In this document: in pieces, positions 57,165 through 64,000 of the stretch | Layout of the letters: each line of letters begins with the position of its first letter | Numbering within the stretch: position 1 is the stretch's first letter | NCBI GenBank assembly: GCA_003024785.1 | Contig: PUQB01000034.1 | Coordinates: 31,083-95,082, forward strand | Reading direction: 5' to 3' | Source of the DNA: Selaginella tamariscina | Taxonomy: Eukaryota; Streptophyta; Lycopodiopsida; Selaginellales; Selaginellaceae | DNA: 64,000 bases | Notes under the pieces: model-generated | Told to the model about the DNA's origin: nothing | The model's database searches: none | Seen by the model: the letters and a program-made list of their open reading frames with translations, nothing else | Position numbers and translations under genes: made by a program

Positions 57165-60100
57165 TTAACAATTCTTCTTCGCTATTACCTTCTGAGTGAG
57201 GCGAAGAAGGTCTAAGCCGCTTGTGAGATGGTTCAAGATCTTCGTATCTTCTATTGATGTTTCCATGGGTAATGGAGTGTGCGAATGTTCTGTACTCCTC
57301 GAGATAACTTCCGGTCTAATATCTGATTGAAGTTCGTCCTCAGACTCCGACATTGAACCAGATTCGTCTTCAAGCTATCGCACTTATCGGGAGGGAACTT
57401 TCTCAAATACTCCTGTATGGTTTGTTGGGGTAGTCAGTTGAGAACCTATCTATCCACTTGTTCAGGTCCTCAACCATGGTCTTATCCTTTTCAACGGCAA
57501 ACACACATGTTCCCGAAGGTAACACTCCTTCAAGACGGACCCCCTAGTGCAGTAGTCAAAAACCCACGCATCACTGTGAGGACCCCTGATCAAGTTGACG
57601 ATGCTCCGTGCTTGACTTGTGATGTTTGGATAACGTACATTGCCGAATACGTCACTCTCAGCTATCGGTGTATCGGATGGAGGTTCAGGGCCGTTGGAGT
57701 GCAAACAGATGCCTGCCAGTCATTTGGAAGTTTGAAATTGTTTGGCGCATTCCTAACAACCAAGTGAACAACCGAATCAATGCACTTCGGATCAGCATCA
57801 TTCATATAAAATCCTGTCCAACGATGTTTATTCCTCTTGGCAAAGGCGAAGGCAAAGGTATCGGTGACATGAGCAAGAATCAAGAAATAAATACCTGAAA
57901 ACGTAGATATCAGTCAAGAGTGCAAGTATGAATTCAATAATAAATACCTTCTTTGTACATGCTTGCACGGCTAAGTTTCTCCACCAAATCCTCTAGTGTC
58001 CTGTCTGTCGAAGGATTTTTTGACACCCGCCGATCCATCACGAACAATTGAAACGGTTTCCTACAAGCAGTGATGGTACCCCATAAAGTCTCCGAATCCA
58101 ACAACAAACATCTGTAGGGCTTGTCGTGATTCGTAGCATCCTCCTTTATAAGGTTCAACTCGGTTCTCGCTGCTGAAGGACTGCCATAAGAGAAGGCGTC
58201 ATCGCAATGTTCTCCTTTTGGCGTTGGCGTGCAATAGATTCTTGCCCAGATCTTCCGATTGATTCACCCATTCGACAAGCATATCATCATTTGTCACATG
58301 CAAATATTTGCTGACCTCTTCGTATGTTGAAGCCGAGGTCCAACCCAGTTTGTGGCAGTGTATTCCCAACCACTCCTTGAAGTGCCTGACCGTCTTCAAC
58401 TCCATTGCCTTGAGATGAAAAGGAGAGGTGGGGCTGCTGTTGTTAATCTGTAATTTGCCATCAATCACCAAATCAGCCAAGACTTCCATCTCTCCATCGT
58501 TGTTCCATTTAAAGGCTTCAACCATGTGAGCTTGAAATCGTTGTCTACATCCTTTATAGATTGAACAGACTTAGCCTTCGGCGTCTTACTGGGTTTCTTT
58601 GCAGACTTCTCTGAGGGCTCCCTTCACTTGTCTGCTTCTTCTTCAGTGTTCCTTTTGCAAAGGATTCCATAATCCCCAACCATTTGGCAAAGATCCTATC
58701 CTCGGGACAAGAAATCAACATCATCAAAAAGGATGTTTCCTTCCCGCCCACCTGGGCAAAATCAACTGCTACAATTTCTTCAACTCTCTGAAAAAAAGAC
58801 AGATTAATATACCGGCGAGATAAATCCCGCCCAAACAATTTGCTTACCCGGTAGTCCGCAGATTGTGTATTCCCTGCGGTAGCTCTTTGTGGTCGCTGAA
58901 GAGATTCCCACACGGCTCGCGTGTGTTTGAACTTCTCCCATATTTTGCTGTTGTAGTGGTTGGTGTCTGCAGCGTCCCATTCCGCCGATAACTTATGGTA
59001 CTGCTCGATTGTGAGATTCGGCTTCGCTAAAAACGCCGATCTTTTCGTCAGCTTCTCACGGGTATGCTCGGAAAGTTTTGTTGCCATCGTTCCTTTGTTG
59101 TGTTCGTCGAGAAGTCGTTGGGCTGCCGTATTGTGTGCTGGCCACTAATGATGTAGTACTTGATTGATTTTCTATTCTCCGTCTGAATCTTCCTCATTTG
59201 TTCCAGTGTTGTGATCCACACTTTGTCAGCGCCTTTGTTTCTCTCGTAGTATGGGTACAAAACAGCATTATGTGGAACGTGTAAGATTGTCGTATTTCAT
59301 CTTCTCCATGAGCTTAGCTACACGTTCATGGTTGAGTGGCCTATAATTAAAGTTTGGGTTGACGCTGCAATATTTAACCCTACACTCGTAAATCCTATCA
59401 TCTAACATCATTTCCTTGTGGCTTATTGCAGCATGGGATGTCACAGGTGCAGCTGACAAAACGACCGAGGATTTTCTTTTACAATCCGAATCAACATGTG
59501 TGATCCCTGATTGATGTTGTTCTAATGTTCTCAGCACACTCTTTCAGCTCCCAGAATTTTCTAAGCAAATTGAACGTGATTTATAAAGAACCTGAGACCG
59601 AGCCACCCTATTAATCTCCCTTATGATGTCGCTATGTTCTTCTTCAATATGAAGAGGGACGATTGCTCCACTTGTGAATTTTTTGTATTGTGAAACAATC
59701 TCTGCTGAGAATACACTTACTCGATGAGTCTGAAGATCCTCGAAGTAGACATCTAGTTGAATTCCTATAGATGGGCTTTCGTTGAGTTGAAGAAGAACTC
59801 CACGGTCAACATCATTAGTGAACACGTGAACGTCATTATCCACAAGTCAATAAGACCACCCGAAATTAATGTTGTAACTGGCGACCTCTGGATCCAAGAA
59901 TGTGACATTAGATGGAACAAGGCATATGTGTCGAGCATCATTCAATTTGGGTTCACAGCATGCTTTCGGATGCTTGACTAGCACACCCACTTTCCATTGT
60001 TTTGCTTGTCCATGCGATGTGACAGAGGTTAGTTTGACAGCAACCATGGTTGTTTCAATGCGTTTCCCGTTTAGTTTAAAATATGGCCAAGTTGATTCCA

Positions 60101-60249
60101 GAATCCCCTTGCCCATCTCTTCTCCTGCTCTCGTCTTCAATGTCACCTCAATTCCACATCTGAATACAAAAATGATTAGTTCTTCAAGCACATATCCAAG
60201 TATGACAGATTTATTTTAATTCTTACCCAGAATTTGACGACGACTCCAT
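57165..60249 (-). pseudogene. ParB/methyltransferase-like gene, copy V
   Basis: This copy covers the same full span as copy I. It is open through the end of the N-terminal domain where copy I is shifted, and it has the full EDLGKNLLHANAK stretch where copy I lost a G. In turn it has its own losses (for example one A near 58215, and the region of about 59275). The ParB-like motif keeps ISGQHTI, though the following ALA-type residues differ through a shift. The methyltransferase-like part keeps VFDYCTRGSVLKE. The copies support one ancestral protein of roughly 900 residues. As sequenced it is broken, possibly in part by assembly error. Confidence 0.65.
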
Positions 60250-60390
60250 ACTAATGACTCGATCTCTTGTTTAATTAAATCGTCCTTTTGCAAAATAATA
60301 CACTATGAATACAAATCATATAAAAATGCACACACACTTGTATAAACCCGAATATACAAAAATAATACACAAAGAGAAGTGGATGGAATT

Positions 60391-60477
60391 AACTGTCCAA
60401 AGCTCACATTTGTGCTAGTGCAAAAGAAATATAACATTTCGTTTTAGAATCACCACAAATGTGAGCTCTGGACAGTT
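60391..60477. repeat. Conserved hairpin upstream of ParB-like gene, copy V
   Basis: Arms are at 60391-60414 and 60454-60477, inverted relative to copy I and with nearly perfect arm pairing. It has the same distance to the gene start as in the other copies. Confidence 0.75.
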
Positions 60478-60589
60478 TTATATAGATTCCTCCTAGCTTT
60501 TACTTGAAATATTATGATAAGATGATAAAAGTAAATAAAATGAGATATGCAACTTATATATACTAATACACATATATATTCACATGGAA

Positions 60590-61545
60590 GGTGCGGCGAG
60601 ATTAATCTCGCCACCCCTTCAATGCCTCATGAAAGAGTGGGTGGGATTAATCTTGCGACCTTTCTGGAGGCCCTGAAAGGGTGTGCGGGATTAATCCCAC
60701 CATCCTTCTCGGTTTCAGAGAAAACTGGGCAGGATTTATTTGGCACACCTCTTCAGGGGCTCCAAAAAGGTGGCGGGATTAATCTCACCCACCATGTAAG
60801 GGATGGTGAAATGAATCTCATCACCCTTCTCAGTCCCCTCCATTGGTATATTGTAAACCTTCTTTGTCTCAGACAGAAACGTTTGGGATTGGTCCGACTC
60901 ACCAATGAAGAAAAAAGAGAAGGGTGGTTGGATTCATCCCTCCACCAGGCATTGAAGGCTCGGCGGGATTAATCTCGCCGCCTAGCCCTTCCCGCAGGCC
61001 ATGTGCAACGGGATTAATCCCGCTGAATTTTGTACAGGGCATGGGTGTGCGGCGGGATTAATCCCGCCGCCCACGCATGCCCTGCGCGGAATTGGGCGGG
61101 ATTAATCCCGTCACACACCCGTGCCATGTGCGAAATCCGGCGGGATTAATTCCGTTGCCTAGGCCCTCAACGGAGGCCTTTGGCGGCGGGATAAATCCCG
61201 TCGGATTCCGCGCAGGGCATGTGTACGCGACGGGATTAATCTCGCCATCTAGGCCCAGCACGTAGCCATGGGCGGCGGAATTAATCTCGCCGGACGCCCA
61301 TGCCCTACGCGAATCTGGCGGGATTAATCCCGCCGCCTAGACCCTTTGGACAGGCCATTGGCGGCGGGATAAATCCCGTCGAATTCTGCGTAGGGCATGC
61401 GTAGGCGGAAGGATTAATCCTGCCGCCTAGGCCCAGCACGTAGGCCATGGCCGACGGAATTAATCCCGCCGCTTTTCGATTAGCCTACCTGAATCGCCAC
61501 TCATGAGGGTAACAAATGAGCGGCAAGATTAATCCCGCCGCTACA
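60590..61545. repeat. Palindrome array, gene-proximal, copy V (about 19 units)
   Basis: Copies of GGCGGGATTAATCCCGCC and variants alternate with CATGCCCTGCGCGGAATT and AGGCCCAGCACGTAG type spacers. The order of spacer types from the gene outwards matches 15990-17540 and 30426-31480. Confidence 0.9.
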
Positions 61546-61696
61546 TACATATATATATCTATATGTATATGTGTGTGTAGGAGAGTGCGTGTGTGTGCCA
61601 GAGATAGACAAATTAGATAAAATTATATTGATACACACACTCACATATGTATATGTATATGTATATCGTATGTGTGTGCTACATAAATTAAATTAT
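61546..61696. repeat. Microsatellite remnant of copy V
   Basis: TA/TG-rich sequence (ATGTATATGTGTGTGTAGG) corresponds to the start of the microsatellite block of other copies. It is cut at 61697 by the next element. Confidence 0.65.
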
Positions 61697-62219
61697 ATGC
61701 ATGTTGTAACTAAAATGGGCATGGCTATAGTCCCATTTCCTAATAATTAGCAATTTTAGCTATTTTAATTAGCATTTTCTAATATTAAAGGAATTTATTT
61801 AGAATATATGTTTGAAAACAAAATATTCTTTAGAATATTCTATTTTGTATTCGACCCTTTAATAAATTATAGCATTCATTGAACAAAAATTAATAACATT
61901 ATAAAAGTAGAAGGTATTAAATTATATAATATATTGCCTAATATAACAATTAAGGAAGAGCATAAGAGGTACATTATATAAATATTGATGTTATTATTAA
62001 AATATTAATATTTAAATATAACATTATTAATTAAAAATTTGTAGTAGTAATAATATATATATATAATCCTTATAATATAGTCAATCTTCCATATCATTTT
62101 TTAAATTTATATAGTTAAGTAAACAATTTGGTATTATTATTAAAGAGTTTATAATAATTATGAATATTAAATATATGATATTTTATAATTTTGTAATTGC
62201 TTTAAGCTTCAGAAAACAT
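61697..62219 (+). mobile_element. Large DNA element, copy VI (left end only)
   Basis: The left terminus ATGCATGTTGTAACTAAAA is followed by the AT-rich subterminal region up to the last codons of the transposase-type gene (GCTTCAGAAAACAT), where copy VII begins. It is nearly identical to copy VII, so both insertions are young. Confidence 0.75.
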
Positions 62220-64000
62220 ATGCAAGTTGTAACTAAAATGGGCATGGCTATAGTCCCATTTCCTAATAATTAGCAATTTTAGCTATTTAATTAGCATTTT
62301 CTAATATTAAAGGAATATTCTTTAGAATATATGTTTGAAAACAAAATATTCTTTAGAATATTCTATTTTGTATTCTACCCTTTAATAAATTATAACATTC
62401 ATTGAACAAAAATTAATAACATTATAAAAGTAGAATGTATAAATTATATATATGCCTAATATAACAATTAAGGAAGAGCATAAGAGGTACATTATATAAA
62501 TATTGATGTTGTTATTAAAATATTAATATTTAAATATAACATTATTAATTAAAATTTGTAGTAGTAATAATATATATAAAATCCTATAATAATATAGTCA
62601 ATCTTCCATATCATTTTTTAAATTTATATAGTTAAGTATACAATTTGGTACTATTATTAAAGTTTATAATAATTATGAATATTAAATATATGATATTTTA
62701 TAATTTTGTAATTGCTTTAAGCTTCAGAAAACATACATTCCCTTGCAGTTTTGTTAATCGTGACTTTATTAACGCTTCTTGACATCCACCCATATCGAAT
62801 GGATTTAACATTTATAAAACATGCTGGGTCTTTTTGATTGGGAGACCATGTTTTCTCTAGGCATCCATTATATCTTTCGCTCTCCTTCTCGTGTCGCCTT
62901 TTTTGTGGTTTGAACCATGCAACCTTAACAATACTATTTTTTGTGATTACTTCAGGTGTGTCGATAATTTGACCCATCCAAATAGGCTGATTATATGACG
63001 CATCTGGAGTAATGAGAACCATCATTAGTTTTTGAAGATCCTTGCAGCAATCAAAGTATGCTTTAGGTTTTTGGTTCCTTTGTCCAACAAAGTGTGGGGT
63101 TTGCACTTCCACATCACTACTGGCTTCTATGTCGTGTATGCTCAGTGATGTCATTTCAATCTCCTCTCGCCACCTTGTTTTTAGGCCAGAAAGGGTGTTG
63201 CAATTCTGTACTTGTGACAGTAGGCCCTTCCAACTCTCGAACAACAGTCTCCCAATAGTTGACCACATGCTTATATAGTTCTGAGTAACCAGTTGCCTTA
63301 TCAGAATTCTTTGGCATTGATTTTTGAACCCATGCCACATATTTTTTGATGCCATCAATAATAACCTCTTGTTCCTTGAGCTGGGCACTCAATGGAATAG
63401 GGTCTAGTTGTCCTTCTGGGAGAAGTGGCTTTCCATCCTCTCCACTTTTGAAGAGCATTAAGCCCTCTTTCGGTAACCACTCCTGCTCTGATGGCCATAA
63501 CTTGTACTGCATAATAGGTATACCATCTCGTATGGAGAAAAAGAATTGTAGCGGCACAAGGTGACCAACTAAAGAATCACTCCCTTCTTTTATATACTCC
63601 TTGAGAAATTTTTTGAAGTCTGGCACCTCAGTCACAAGCAAAGCACAACTTTTTTTGGAGATGCAATTTTCAAAAAGATTCATCATATGCGGTAAGGTAA
63701 GTGCACTTGTCCTTTTTGTAGAGTTGGAGACCTTGCTGAAGAACGCATCAATATCTTCATGAGTGTGACCAACCATAAGGAAACTGAGCGTGATTGTTTC
63801 AAACACACCTTTGGCAACAAGCATTGACAAGTATGCTAGCACATATCTAGAAAATAAAAGTAAGTATGAGCTTGAGAAACCCTTAAGTAAAATGATTTAC
63901 CTATTTTTGTTCTCGCCTGCACAATTATCCATCTGTAAAAGCAAATGACGAGGAAGCTTATTTGATGTTGAGGACACATGTACACTATTTGAGCTAGATC
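62220..64000 (+). mobile_element. Large DNA element, copy VII (left part, runs off window)
   Basis: The terminus ATGCAAGTTGTAACTAAAA at 62220 lies within the transposase 3' end of copy VI. The AT-rich end and the transposase-type gene follow and continue past the window edge. This is the least decayed left part seen. Confidence 0.75.
62717..64000 (-). CDS. RNase-H-like transposase-type gene, copy VII (5' part outside window)
   Basis: Two exons are visible on the minus strand: from the window edge to 63901, then 63846-62717, with a 54-bp GT-AG intron. The first ends in HLLLQMDNCAGENKNR and joins YVLAYLSMLVAKGV, followed by SFLMVGHTHEDIDAFFSKVS. A DNC..NKN strand followed by GHTHEDID is characteristic of a transposase-related RNase-H-fold family (DUF7869 type, from memory). 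Asp of DNC and Asp/Glu of HEDID are candidate metal ligands. The C-terminal part carries an acidic linker and a beta-rich WMGQIIDTPEVITKNSIVKV segment. One extra T near 63181 shifts the frame, which copy II does not have. It is always located at the left end of the element and transcribed outward, so it is probably the mobility gene. The catalytic mechanism is inferred. Confidence 0.65.

Larger units (their letters stand above)
55435..61696 (-). mobile_element. Large DNA element, copy V (inverted, right part)
   Basis: Read on the minus strand this holds microsatellites, palindrome array, hairpin, ParB/methyltransferase-like gene, FCP1-like gene, AT-rich end, and terminus at 55435 (ATGCACGTTGTAACTAAAG). 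It inserted into copy IV. At 61697 it is interrupted in its microsatellite block by the left end of copy VI, so its own left part is not in the window. Confidence 0.75.

Overview
The window looks like plant nuclear DNA, most likely from a lycophyte of the Selaginella type. Two things point that way. The four clear host genes have introns of about 45-65 bp, and the phytochrome and the SBP-box factor resemble early-diverging land-plant forms. I ran no database search, so the species is an inference.

Layout. (1) 1-6237: a minus-strand LTR retroelement without detectable genes (LARD-like). (2) 6238-8445: a decayed minus-strand Ty3/gypsy fragment. (3) 8446-33198: nested and rearranged copies of a large DNA element described below. 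(4) 33199-~34012: the 3' end of another Ty3/gypsy element. (5) 34221-42673: a compact island of host genes, namely chloroplast-type chaperonin 10 (+), a trichome-birefringence-like acetyltransferase (-), an SPL7/CRR1-like SBP-box factor (+) and a phytochrome (-). (6) 42674-45886: AT-rich intergenic DNA with a MITE-like repeat. (7) 45887-48120: an old decayed copy of the LARD-like element. (8) 48121-53263: a decayed chromodomain Ty3/gypsy element (chromovirus). (9) 53264-53805: a LARD LTR fragment. (10) 53806-64000: more nested copies of the large DNA element.

The large DNA element is the main discovery candidate. Comparing copies gives a consistent order: terminal inverted repeat ATGCANGTTGTAACTAAA... 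- AT-rich end - RNase-H-like transposase-type gene (leftward) - array of an 18-bp palindrome GGCGGGATTAATCCCGCC - AT-rich block - microsatellite block - second palindrome array - conserved long hairpin - gene with a ParB-like domain and a degenerate permuted DNA-methyltransferase-like domain (rightward) - FCP1/HAD-phosphatase-like gene (rightward) - AT-rich end - inverted terminal repeat. Joining the left part of the 23915 copy to the right part of the copy ending at 22695 suggests a full length near 13.8 kb. No single complete copy is present. In one array the palindromes are 45 bp apart for more than ten consecutive units, and the array lies next to a gene for a ParB-like protein, which in bacteria binds palindromic parS sites. 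One more palindrome sits inside an intron of that same gene. An element-encoded protein-DNA array system is therefore a testable idea.

Many reading frames are broken by single-base losses in homopolymers, with different copies broken at different places, and the phytochrome shows the same pattern. Much of this may be assembly error rather than true decay.
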